A stretch of DNA of 34,988 nt from Burkholderiales bacterium (GTDB taxonomy: Bacteria > Pseudomonadota > Gammaproteobacteria > Burkholderiales > SG8-39): contig JADLAV010000032.1 in assembly GCA_020848075.1 (NCBI GenBank), positions 1 through 34,988 of the forward strand, given 5' to 3'. Every line of letters starts with the position of its first letter. Position 1 is the first letter of the stretch. The translations under genes were made by a program, and so were the position numbers. Positions 8,137 through 16,408 of the stretch are shown one piece after another. The notes under the pieces were generated by a model. That model worked only from the letters and a program-made list of their open reading frames with translations. It was not told the origin of the DNA and did no database searches.

Positions 8137-9129
8137 ATGAAGCTCGGCACGCTCAAGAACGACACCCGCGACGGCGCGCTGTGCGTCGTGTCCCGCGATC
8201 TCAAGCTTGCCCAGATCGCCCACGATGTCGCACCCACGCTCCAGGCGGCGCTCGACGACTGGCGCTACGTCGGGCCGCAGCTCGCGCAGCTCTCCGACGA
8301 GATCAACACCCGCCCGTCGGCGCGGGTGTTCGAGGTCGACTTTGCAAAGTTCCACTCGCCGCTGCCCCGTGCGTACCAGTGGGCGGACGGCTCCGCTTAC
8401 GTGAACCACGTGGAACTCGTACGCAAGGCGCGTGGCGCGGAGATGCCGCAGGCGTTCTGGACCGATCCGCTCATGTACCAGGGCGGCTCGGACGCGTTCC
8501 TGGCCCCGCGCGACGATGTGCCGATCGAATCCGAGGCCTGGGGCATCGACCTCGAGGGCGAGGTCGCGGTGATCGTGGACGACGTGCCCATGGGCGTGCG
8601 TGCCGAAAGCGCAGGTGCGTACATCCGTCTCGTGATGCTTGCGAACGACTTCACCCTGCGCAACCTCGTCGCGGACGAGCTCGGCAAGGGGTTCGGCTTT
8701 TTCCAGTCGAAGCCGTCGAGCGCATTTTCGCCGGTCGCGATCACTCCAGACGAGCTCGGCGCCGCCTGGGACGGCGGCAAGGTGAGCCTGCCGCTGGTGG
8801 TCCACGTGAACGGCGCCCTCCTCGGCCGGCCGAATGCCGGCACGGACATGACGTTCGAATTCCCGAGGCTCGTCGCGCACGCCGCCCGCAGCCGGCCGCT
8901 TGCTGCAGGCACGATCGTCGGCTCGGGAACGATCTCAAATAGCGATCGCAGCGCCGGCTCCGCCTGTCTTGCCGAGCGCCGCATGCTCGAGGCGCTCGAG
9001 TCGGGGAAGGCCGCAACGCCGTTCCTCAGGTTCGGCGACCGCGTGCGCATCGAGATGCTCGACGCCGACGGCCGCTCGCTCTTCGGCGCCATCGATCAGC
9101 AGATCGTGCGATACGTTGCGCCACGATAG
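8137..9129 (+). CDS. fahA: Fumarylacetoacetate hydrolase family protein
   Basis: A 330-aa enzyme of the FAH superfamily, expected to hydrolyse fumarylacetoacetate to fumarate and acetoacetate. Visible active-site candidates are Asp68 and His73 in VDFAKFHSPLPR, Glu140 and Glu142 in DLEGEVAV, and Asp171 in LANDFTLR; they follow the Asp / Glu-x-Glu / Asp order of the divalent-metal site in this fold. GSGTISNSDRSAGSACLAERR near the C-terminus is also typical. ATG 8137 was chosen because a GGGAGA site precedes it and the translation then begins MKLGTLKNDTRDG, the usual N-terminus of this short (about 330 aa) bacterial type. Position after hmgA supports fumarylacetoacetate as the substrate. The 207-bp gap to hmgA shows no clear terminator, so the two may be one unit. 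Confidence 0.92.
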   Translation: MKLGTLKNDTRDGALCVVSRDLKLAQIAHDVAPTLQAALDDWRYVGPQLAQLSDEINTRPSARVFEVDFAKFHSPLPRAYQWADGSAYVNHVELVRKARGAEMPQAFWTDPLMYQGGSDAFLAPRDDVPIESEAWGIDLEGEVAVIVDDVPMGVRAESAGAYIRLVMLANDFTLRNLVADELGKGFGFFQSKPSSAFSPVAITPDELGAAWDGGKVSLPLVVHVNGALLGRPNAGTDMTFEFPRLVAHAARSRPLAAGTIVGSGTISNSDRSAGSACLAERRMLEALESGKAATPFLRFGDRVRIEMLDADGRSLFGAIDQQIVRYVAPR

Positions 9130-9231
9130 CCGCCGATCGCAGCTCCCGACCCATCGCGAGCGATGTGCTCCGCCCGGGGCGCGACGGCCGTCGCGCGTTG
9201 GGCGTGCCCCGGTCGTCGATTCCGCCGCCTA

Positions 9232-10971
9232 GTGCGTATCATTGCCCTCCTGCTGCTCATCGTAGGTTCGGCCGGCGCCAGCGCATCGGCGCACGCCGCT
9301 CTCGTGTACCGAGTCGCATTCGACGTCCCTCCGGAGCTCCGGGCGGCGGTCGAACGCGACGTCGACCTGCCACGCTGGAAGGATTACCCTGGCATGGATC
9401 TCGAGCTGCTACGGCAGCTCGCCGAGGACGCGCGCGCGCAAGCCAAGGGGGCGGCCGACACCGAAGGGTTCTTTTCCGCCCGCGTGGCGACGAGCGTCGA
9501 AGAGGATGGCGCGCAGTGGGTGGTACGGATTGCGGTCGAGCCGGGTGAGCGCACCCACGTTGCGTCCGTCGACATCCGCTTCACCGGTCCGTTCCTGGAG
9601 AACCCCGATGCGGCCGAGCGAATGCGGGCGATTCGCGCCGCATGGTCGCTGCCGCCCGGCGCCGCGTTCCGGCAAGTGGATTGGGCTCGCGCCAAGGAGG
9701 AGGCGGTGCGCCTGCTCGCCATGAGCAAGTACGCGGCCGCGCACATCGGCGCAAGCGAGGCGCGTATCGATCCGGACACGAGAGCGGCCGCACTCACCGT
9801 CGAACTCGCGAGCGGGCCGGTGTTCCGCTACGGCTCGCTGGAAGTGCTCGGGACCAATCGCTACCCCCGGCAGATCGTCGAGCGGCTGAACCCGCTCAAG
9901 CAAGGCGCGGAGTACTCCGAGCAGGAGCTCGCGCTCTTTCGCCGGCGGCTGCTCGAGCTCGGTCAGTTCGCGACCGTCGAGGTCGCCGTCGACCGTGACC
10001 CGGCGCAGGCAGCCGCTGCTCCCGTGAATGTCGCGGTGATCGAGGGTCAGGCGAAGCGCATCGACACGAGTGTGGGCTTCACCACCGATGCCGGCGCGCG
10101 GTTCAGGCTCGACTACTCCGACGCCGACCTGCTCGACCAGGCCTGGCGCCTGCGCTCACAGCTCAGCCTGGAGCAGAAGATCCAGAGCGTGCGCGCGAGC
10201 GTCGATTCGCAGCCGCTGGCGGGCGGCGCCTGGAATACGCTCCTCGGGCGGCTCGAGCGCAAGGATGTCGAGGGACAGACCACCCAGTCGGCCTCGGTCG
10301 GCCTCGCCCGACAATGGGGCCTCGAGCGCCTGCCCTCCGCGCTCTCCGTGTCGTGGCACAACGAGCGGCAACAGGTCGGCGACACCCCCAAGGACACGAC
10401 GTGGGCGACGTTTGTCGACTACCGCTACACGTTCCGCCGCGCCGACGATATCGCCTCGCCGCGCACCGGCTATCAGGGCACGTTCAACCTCGGCGCCGCC
10501 GTGCCCGGATTGTCCAGTCGCGGCTTCGTGCGCGCGACCGCCAAGCTGCACGGCTTCGTTCCGGTCGGCCGGAACGGCGATCTCGCGCTGCGCGCGGAAG
10601 CCGGTCACGTGTTGGCAAGCACGCGCGAAGGCGTCCCCGCCGAGTTCATGTTCCGCACGGGCGGCGACCAGACCTTGCGCGGCTATGCGTTCGAGAGCAT
10701 CGGCCTCCCCGTCAACGGCGCGGTGGCTTCGGCGCGCTGGCTGGCGCTGGCGAGCGTCGAGTACACCCAGTGGTTCAGCGAGCTGCTCGGCGGCGCCGTG
10801 TTCTACGACATCGGCGATGCTTTCGACACCCGGGATGCGTTCTCGGCGAAGTCCGGGGTCGGCGTAGGACTGCGGATTCGCAGCCCGATCGGGCCGTTCC
10901 GCGTCGACGTCGCTTACGGTGAGGCAACCCACCAGCTGCGGCTACACTTCTCGGTGGGATTCAGCTTCTGA
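9232..10971 (+). CDS. tamA: TamA-like outer-membrane beta-barrel (Omp85 family)
   Basis: A 579-aa outer-membrane protein of the Omp85/BamA superfamily that partners TamB in assembly of some outer-membrane proteins. A signal peptide, RIIALLLLIVGSAGASASAHA, starts the protein. About residues 25-240 are three POTRA-like domains (for example FRYGSLEVLGTNRYPRQIV), and the rest is the barrel. FRTGGDQTLRGYAFESIG is the conserved (V)RGY motif of the family, and the chain ends VGFSF with the terminal aromatic residue used for barrel insertion. I prefer GTG 9232, which puts the signal sequence at the N-terminus and gives a length close to E. coli TamA (577 aa); ATG 9163 is in frame upstream and possible. 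The stop codon overlaps the tamB start. Confidence 0.93.
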   Translation: MRIIALLLLIVGSAGASASAHAALVYRVAFDVPPELRAAVERDVDLPRWKDYPGMDLELLRQLAEDARAQAKGAADTEGFFSARVATSVEEDGAQWVVRIAVEPGERTHVASVDIRFTGPFLENPDAAERMRAIRAAWSLPPGAAFRQVDWARAKEEAVRLLAMSKYAAAHIGASEARIDPDTRAAALTVELASGPVFRYGSLEVLGTNRYPRQIVERLNPLKQGAEYSEQELALFRRRLLELGQFATVEVAVDRDPAQAAAAPVNVAVIEGQAKRIDTSVGFTTDAGARFRLDYSDADLLDQAWRLRSQLSLEQKIQSVRASVDSQPLAGGAWNTLLGRLERKDVEGQTTQSASVGLARQWGLERLPSALSVSWHNERQQVGDTPKDTTWATFVDYRYTFRRADDIASPRTGYQGTFNLGAAVPGLSSRGFVRATAKLHGFVPVGRNGDLALRAEAGHVLASTREGVPAEFMFRTGGDQTLRGYAFESIGLPVNGAVASARWLALASVEYTQWFSELLGGAVFYDIGDAFDTRDAFSAKSGVGVGLRIRSPIGPFRVDVAYGEATHQLRLHFSVGFSF

Positions 10972-13900
10972 TGACCGACCCGCGCCGGAGACGCTATCGG
11001 GCACGCGCGCTGCTCGTCTTGGCGGCGCTCGCGGCCGCGCTTGCCGGCGCTGCCGTCTGGCTCGCTTCGACCGAGACGGCGCTCGCCTGGATCGTCGACC
11101 GCCTGGTCGCCGCCAGCGGTGGCCGTCTGGACGCGGCCGGGGTGCGCGGTAAGTTGGTTGGCCCGATCACCGCGGAGCGAATCGCCTACACCGACCCCTC
11201 CTTCCGCGTCGAGATCCGCGCGCTGCGGATCGACTGGTCGCCGGCGCACTTGCTGCGCGGGCGCGTCGCGCTCGACCGCCTGGAGGCACGCCACGTTTCA
11301 GTCTGGGTCGCTGCGTCGAGCGGGCCCATGGCGCTTCCAGACGATCTCGGCCTGCCGTTCGGAGTGCGCATCCGCCACGCACGGATCGACGCGATCGACG
11401 TCGAGCTGAACGCAGACCGCGCGACGCTGCGCGACGTGCAACTCGGCTACGATGGCGACGCGCGCACGCACCGGTTCCACGAACTGGAGATGGAGCTCGA
11501 GACTGGCGCGGGGCATCTCCGCGTGCGGGCCAATGCCGAGCTTCGCGCGCGCCAGCCATTTGCCGTCGCCGCGGCAGTCGAGCTCGCGCAGGCGCCATCG
11601 CGCAGCGCGAGCGTGAGGCTCGCCGGTACGCTCGCCCGCGTCGAGCTCGATGCGACTGCGGCGGTCGACAGCGTTTCGCTCGCGTGCACCGCCGCGCTGC
11701 GGCCGTTCGAGCCGCGCTGGCTCGAGGCGCTGGAGGCGAGAGCGCAGGACGTGGATCTCGCCCGCCTGGCAGGAGGGGCGCCGCAGACTGCGGTTACGCT
11801 TCGCGTCGAGGCACGGAGCGAAACAGATAGCAGGCTCGTCGGCCACCTCGTCGCAACCAATCGTATGGCGGGTCCCATCGACCGCGGGCTGGCGCCGGTC
11901 GGCGAAGTGACGGCGGAATTCTCGACCGATCTCCGGACGGCGCGCCTCGCGCCTCTGCGCATCGCCCTCACCGGGGGCGGCTGGCTGGTGGGCACCGGCG
12001 ACGTCGCGGGGGACAAGACGCAGCTCGTGCTCGGCGCGCGGGCGCTCAACCTGCGGGCCATGCACACGGCATTGATCGAGACCGCCCTCGCCGGCCGCCT
12101 CGAAGCAACGCTCGCCCCCGGGCGCCAGGCGCTCCGGGCATCGCTCGCGCAAGCACCGATCACACTCGCGGCCGACATTCAGCGCGTGGGCGAGGAGGTG
12201 CAGTTTCGCGAAGTGCGCGCGGCCGCGAAGCGGGGCGAGCTGCATGCCAGCGGAACCCTGCGGCTCACCGGCGGGATGCCGCTCGCCGCGCAGGCGCGCT
12301 TCGCGCGGTTCGATCCCTCCGAATGGGGCGACTACCCTCCGGCCACCCTGAACGGCGAGTTCGCCGCGCAGGTCGAGCTCGCGCGGCGCGCGGGCACCGT
12401 CCGATTCGCGCTTTCCGACAGCCGGCTGCGCGGCGTTCCGCTCTCGGCACACGGCGTGATCGAGGGCATCGAGGATGGCGGCAGGAGGCGCATTGCGGCA
12501 ACCCGGGTCGAGGCCGTCCTGGGCGCGAACCGGGCATCCGTGGATGGCGCATTCGGGACCGCCGCCGATGAGCTGCGGATCTCGCTGGCGGCGCCGCGAT
12601 TCGCGGAGATCGATCCGCGCACGCGAGGACGCGTGGACGCGCAGGCGCGCGTCACCGGCACGTGGGATGCGCCGCACCTCGTGTTCTCGGCGAGCGCCGT
12701 GGACCTGCGACACGGAACCGGAATCGCCCTCGGGACCCTCGGTGCGACGGGCGAGCTCGGTTGGGCGCCCGATGCACCCACGCGGATCGACGCCACTGCC
12801 GGCAACGTGGCGCTGGGTGGTCTGAGTGTCGAGCGCGCCGCGATCCACGTGAGCGGCACTCCGGCTCAGCATGCGATCGACGTTCAGGCTACGGGCGCGC
12901 GGCACGACCTCGTCGCGCGCCTCGACGGCGGCTGGCGGCCGGGCCGCGGCTGGGCCGGGAGCATCGCGACGCTCGCGCTCCGCGGGCCCGACAGCGCTGA
13001 GCTGGAGCAGGCGACGCCCGTGGAGATCGGACCGGACTTCGTCCGCGTGGGTGCCTTCACCGCACGCGTTGCCGACGGGCGGGTCGCAGCAGGGGAGACG
13101 CGCTGGGCGCCGGGGAATCTCACCTCGAGCGGCGAGTTCACGCGCCTGCCCGTGTCTCCACTGCTCGCCGCGCTCGGCGCGGGCGACGCCGTAACCGCGT
13201 CGCTCACCGTGAGCGGCAGCTGGCAGCTCGCCGCGACGCCGCGCTGGAACGGCCGCGTGCACGTCGCGCGCGATTCCGGCGACCTCGTGTTCCGCACCGA
13301 GCCGGCGTTGCCGCTCGGTCTCTCGGCACTGCGCCTCGATGCCCATCTGGTCGACGAGCGCGCGAGCGGCGTCCTCGTCGCACGGGGCACCGGGATCGAG
13401 CTGACCGCGGAGGCCGAGGCGATGCCGGTCGACGGTAACCGTGACGCGGGTCTCGGCCGCGACTCGCCGCTCGCGCTGAAGGCGCGGCTCGATATCCCGT
13501 CGCTGAAACCGTTCGCAGCGCTGTTCGGAATCCCGGCGAGCGTTGGCGGCCGGGTGCACGCCGATGTCGCGGCTGCGGGAACACTCGGCAGCCCGGCGTG
13601 GCGGGGAACGCTCGAAGCGTACGACGTGCGCGTCCAATCGCCGCCTTACGGCATCGACTGGGAGGGCGGCCGCCTGAGCGCCGAACTGGCGGAGAGCACC
13701 GTGCGCATCACCGATCTCGCGATAACGGCGGGCGGGGGGCGCTTCGCCGCTCAGGGAGTCCTCGAGCGCGCCGGCGAGACGCACACCGGGCGCCTCGCCT
13801 GGAGCGCCGACCGGTTTGCCGCGCTCAACCGGCCCGACCGCAACCTTACGCTCTCGGGATCGGGGACGCTCGCGACCGATGCACGGCGACTGACGCTGCG

Positions 13901-14735
13901 CGGTGCGCTGCGCGCCGATGCGGGTCACTTCGAACTCGATCCGCGCAGGACCGCGGTGCTCGGCGAGGACGTCGTCGTGCTCGGGCGGTCGCATGCGCGC
14001 GCCGTGCGGCAGGCGGGCGAGCGCCGGCTGCCGGTGGTGCTCGATCTCGATCTCGATCTCGGCGATGCGCTCACTGTCCGCGGCGCGGGCCTCGACGCCC
14101 GCCTCGCCGGACGGCTGAAGGTGCAAAGCCTGCCGACCGGACAGCTCATCGCCAAGGGCACGATCGACACCAGCCGCGGCGTGTTCCATGCGTACGGGCA
14201 GAAGCTCGAGATCGAGCGCGGACGCCTGCTCTTCGACGGGCCGTTGGACAACCCCGGCCTCGACATCGCGGCCTGGCGGCGCAATCAGGCCGTCGAAGCC
14301 GGTGTAGAGGTGAAGGGACCCCTGCGGACGCCGCTCGTCCGCGTCGTTTCGAACCCACCCGTGCCGGAGAGCGAGCAGATCGCGTGGCTCGTGCTTGGCC
14401 GACCGGCGGAAACCGGCGCGCAGGCGGACTACGCGGCGCTGCAGGTCGCCGCAGCCGCGCTGCTCGACTCGACGGGGGGCGGCCCGGAGCGCTCGGTCGC
14501 ACAGATGGTCGGGCTGGACGAGATCGGCTTTCGCTCGACCGGAACGACCGGCGAACGCGCCGTCGCACTCGGCAAGCGGCTGGGCGACCGGCTCTATGCC
14601 ACTTACGAACAATCGATCGACGCGGCCCTCGCGGTTTTGCGACTCGAGTTCTCGCTCACGCGGCGCATCTCGGTGCGGGCGGAAACGGGCCGCCGCAGCG
14701 GGATGGACCTCTTCTACCGCTTCTCGTTCGACTGA
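10971..14735 (+). CDS. tamB: TamB-like translocation/assembly protein (DUF490)
   Basis: A 1254-aa periplasm-spanning protein anchored in the inner membrane by one N-terminal helix (ARALLVLAALAAALAGAAVWL, about residues 11-31). The body is repetitive and rich in alternating hydrophobic residues, as in the long beta-taco of AsmA/TamB-like proteins. The last 350 residues match the TamB C-terminal domain: GTIDTSRGVFHAYGQ, IERGRLLFDGPLDNPGLDI, VLGRPAET, and the terminal FYRFSFD. Its ATG overlaps the tamA stop (TGATG), so translation is probably coupled. Together they form the translocation and assembly module; related proteins are also proposed to move phospholipid between membranes. E. coli TamB is 1259 aa, so this copy is full length. 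Confidence 0.94.
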   Translation: MTDPRRRRYRARALLVLAALAAALAGAAVWLASTETALAWIVDRLVAASGGRLDAAGVRGKLVGPITAERIAYTDPSFRVEIRALRIDWSPAHLLRGRVALDRLEARHVSVWVAASSGPMALPDDLGLPFGVRIRHARIDAIDVELNADRATLRDVQLGYDGDARTHRFHELEMELETGAGHLRVRANAELRARQPFAVAAAVELAQAPSRSASVRLAGTLARVELDATAAVDSVSLACTAALRPFEPRWLEALEARAQDVDLARLAGGAPQTAVTLRVEARSETDSRLVGHLVATNRMAGPIDRGLAPVGEVTAEFSTDLRTARLAPLRIALTGGGWLVGTGDVAGDKTQLVLGARALNLRAMHTALIETALAGRLEATLAPGRQALRASLAQAPITLAADIQRVGEEVQFREVRAAAKRGELHASGTLRLTGGMPLAAQARFARFDPSEWGDYPPATLNGEFAAQVELARRAGTVRFALSDSRLRGVPLSAHGVIEGIEDGGRRRIAATRVEAVLGANRASVDGAFGTAADELRISLAAPRFAEIDPRTRGRVDAQARVTGTWDAPHLVFSASAVDLRHGTGIALGTLGATGELGWAPDAPTRIDATAGNVALGGLSVERAAIHVSGTPAQHAIDVQATGARHDLVARLDGGWRPGRGWAGSIATLALRGPDSAELEQATPVEIGPDFVRVGAFTARVADGRVAAGETRWAPGNLTSSGEFTRLPVSPLLAALGAGDAVTASLTVSGSWQLAATPRWNGRVHVARDSGDLVFRTEPALPLGLSALRLDAHLVDERASGVLVARGTGIELTAEAEAMPVDGNRDAGLGRDSPLALKARLDIPSLKPFAALFGIPASVGGRVHADVAAAGTLGSPAWRGTLEAYDVRVQSPPYGIDWEGGRLSAELAESTVRITDLAITAGGGRFAAQGVLERAGETHTGRLAWSADRFAALNRPDRNLTLSGSGTLATDARRLTLRGALRADAGHFELDPRRTAVLGEDVVVLGRSHARAVRQAGERRLPVVLDLDLDLGDALTVRGAGLDARLAGRLKVQSLPTGQLIAKGTIDTSRGVFHAYGQKLEIERGRLLFDGPLDNPGLDIAAWRRNQAVEAGVEVKGPLRTPLVRVVSNPPVPESEQIAWLVLGRPAETGAQADYAALQVAAAALLDSTGGGPERSVAQMVGLDEIGFRSTGTTGERAVALGKRLGDRLYATYEQSIDAALAVLRLEFSLTRRISVRAETGRRSGMDLFYRFSFD

Positions 14736-14801
14736 GCACACCCGCGACGCGACGCGGTGGGCGTGATCTGCGCTAAATCCAGCGCCGTGAGATCGCGGCC
14801 G

Positions 14802-14817
14802 CTGATCGCGCGATCAG
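14802..14817. promoter_or_regulatory. Perfect 16-bp palindrome, candidate operator
   Basis: CTGATCGCGCGATCAG is a perfect palindrome in the 154-bp gap between tamB and the DUF3365 gene, about 70 bp before the latter's start. No T tract follows it and it has no loop, so a dimeric regulator site is more likely than a terminator. A partial second copy (GATCGCGG) lies just upstream. The binding protein is unknown. Confidence 0.3.
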
Positions 14818-14889
14818 ATTTATCAAGAGGTCCCCTGAGGTCGGCACGCTACCATCCGCTCCACCCCTTCATCCAAGGAAGAGAGATCC

Positions 14890-15465
14890 ATGCGTTCGCT
14901 CGCAACGTTCGTGCTCCTTGCCGGTATCGCCAGCACGGCCGCCGCCCAGTCCGATCCGGCCGCCACCTACACTGCCGAGGCACGTGCCGCCGCCGGCAAG
15001 TTCATGGCTCAACTCGGCGGCGAGCTCAAGAAGGAGATTTCGAGCGGCGGGCCGGCCAGCGCGATCAGCGTATGCAAGGGGCTCGCGCCGCAGATCGCGA
15101 CGAGTCTCTCCAACCAGCACGGGTGGAAAGTGAGCCGCGTCAGCCTGAAGCCGCGCAACCCGGTGCTCGGACCGGCCGACGCGTGGGAGCAGCAGGCACT
15201 GCTCGAGTTCGATAGGCGCGCAGCGGCCGGCGACAAGCCTGAAATGCTCGAGCGCGCCGAAATCGTCGAGGAGCCACAGGGCCGCTATTTCCGGTACGTG
15301 AAGGCCCTGCCGGTGCAGCCGCTCTGCCTCAACTGCCACGGCGCGGCGGGGGACGTCGCGCCAGGCGTCAAGGAGAGGCTCTCCGCGGAGTATCCGAACG
15401 ACCTGGCGACCGGCTACGCGAACGGCCAGATCCGCGGCGCGATCTCGATCAAGCGGCCGCTGTAG
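14890..15465 (+). CDS. Secreted DUF3365 (Tll0287-like) c-type haem protein
   Basis: A 191-aa exported protein with a clear signal peptide (MRSLATFVLLAGIASTAAAQ, cleavage probably after AAA or AAQ). One haem c attachment motif, CLNCH, is at residues 146-150. The DUF3365 domain is recognisable from SVCKGLAPQIA and from RYFRYVKALPVQPLCLNCHG. In cyanobacterial Tll0287 the haem iron has a cysteine as second axial ligand; Cys62 here is the equivalent candidate. The family also serves as a periplasmic sensor domain, but this protein has no transmembrane or output domain, so it is a free periplasmic protein of unknown role, possibly redox. ATG 14890 is preceded by AAGGAAGAGAG. It follows tamB by 154 bp and is probably transcribed separately. 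Confidence 0.85.
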   Translation: MRSLATFVLLAGIASTAAAQSDPAATYTAEARAAAGKFMAQLGGELKKEISSGGPASAISVCKGLAPQIATSLSNQHGWKVSRVSLKPRNPVLGPADAWEQQALLEFDRRAAAGDKPEMLERAEIVEEPQGRYFRYVKALPVQPLCLNCHGAAGDVAPGVKERLSAEYPNDLATGYANGQIRGAISIKRPL

Positions 15466-15472
15466 GCGGGCA

Positions 15473-16402
15473 TCACATCGACGGTGCGCGCCGCTCGAGC
15501 ATGCGCCGCAGGAAGAGGTTGTTTGCCGCCAAGGCGCCGATCACGAGCGCCGCGCCGGTGAGCTCGATCGCCTCGAAGCGATGTCCCTGCGCGATGCGGA
15601 TGGCAAACGTCACCACCGGCACGAGATTGCCGAGGAGCACCGCGTTCAGGGGGCCGAGCGCCCGGATGCCGGCGTTCCAGCACAGCACGCCGACGAGCGC
15701 CGTGAGGAACGTGAGATAGCCGAGCTGCCAGCCGGCCGCGGCGAGCGTGTCGCCGCGCGGCACCTCGACCACGCCGAGCACGGTCATGCCAAGCGCGATG
15801 AGCGCGATGGCTCCCGCGCCCGGAAGGCTCGTGAGCGTGGTGTAGCGCAGCGCGCTCCACCCCGAGAACTTGATCACCCCCATCACGTAGGCGACCCAGC
15901 TCGCCGCCCCGACGAACACCAGCATGTCGCCATGCAGCGAGCCGCCGGCAAGCGCCGCTCGGACGTTTCCCTTGGTGATGACGAGCATCACACCGGCGAA
16001 GGCGGCCGCGACGCAGGCGAGTGTGAAGCGCGCCGGCCGGACGCCGCGCCACGCCCAGTGCGCGAGCGCGGTGAGCGGCGCCTGCAGCGCGGTGATGATC
16101 GCGGCATGCTCGGACGCCGTGTACTGCATCCCGGCGAAGGTGAATACGTTGAATCCGGCGAACCCGACGCATCCGACCAGGGCGGCGATCCCGCGCTTGC
16201 CCTCGTAGTCGAACGCCCGCGCGCCCTCCACGCGCCACAATATCAACGCGAAGCACGGGGCCGCGATCGCGTAGCGGATCGCGCTCAGCCAGTACGGATC
16301 GACGACGGCGACCGCGTCCTTGCCGATCGGGAACGTCGCGCCCCAGACGAGTACGGTGACCCCGAGCAGGGCGACGCCGCGGACCGCGCGATCGGGAGTC
16401 AC
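15473..16402 (-). CDS. EamA/DMT-family transporter (second copy)
   Basis: A 309-aa polytopic inner-membrane protein of the drug/metabolite transporter superfamily. It opens with a helix containing the family's VLVWGATFPIGKDAV motif, and about ten hydrophobic segments follow, ending with LTGAALVIGALAANNLFL. The two EamA halves and the proline/glycine-rich start of helix 1 are characteristic. The substrate cannot be assigned. The GTG start at 16402 has an AGGGGGT site 4-5 nt upstream and lies only 6 bp after the fadD stop, so the two genes are probably co-transcribed and possibly co-translated. It is clearly different in sequence from the EamA protein at 5408 and not a recent duplicate. Its 3' end is convergent with the DUF3365 gene, leaving only 7 bp. 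Confidence 0.88.
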   Translation of the reverse strand: MTPDRAVRGVALLGVTVLVWGATFPIGKDAVAVVDPYWLSAIRYAIAAPCFALILWRVEGARAFDYEGKRGIAALVGCVGFAGFNVFTFAGMQYTASEHAAIITALQAPLTALAHWAWRGVRPARFTLACVAAAFAGVMLVITKGNVRAALAGGSLHGDMLVFVGAASWVAYVMGVIKFSGWSALRYTTLTSLPGAGAIALIALGMTVLGVVEVPRGDTLAAAGWQLGYLTFLTALVGVLCWNAGIRALGPLNAVLLGNLVPVVTFAIRIAQGHRFEAIELTGAALVIGALAANNLFLRRMLERRAPSM

Positions 16403-16408
16403 TACCCC

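Noticed and set aside
9163-9231. Upstream ATG as the tamA start
   Set aside because: It would place 23 Arg-rich residues before the signal peptide and has no ribosome site; GTG 9232 gives a normal signal sequence and family length. Not fully excluded.
14040-14060. CTCGAT hexanucleotide repeated three times in tamB
   Set aside because: It encodes an alternating Leu-Asp beta-strand segment in the conserved C-terminal region; ordinary coding explains it.
11298-14741. 1147-codon open frame on the minus strand opposite tamB
   Set aside because: Antisense shadow of tamB; low-complexity Arg/Glu-rich composition and no recognisable domain, while the plus strand gives a complete TamB.
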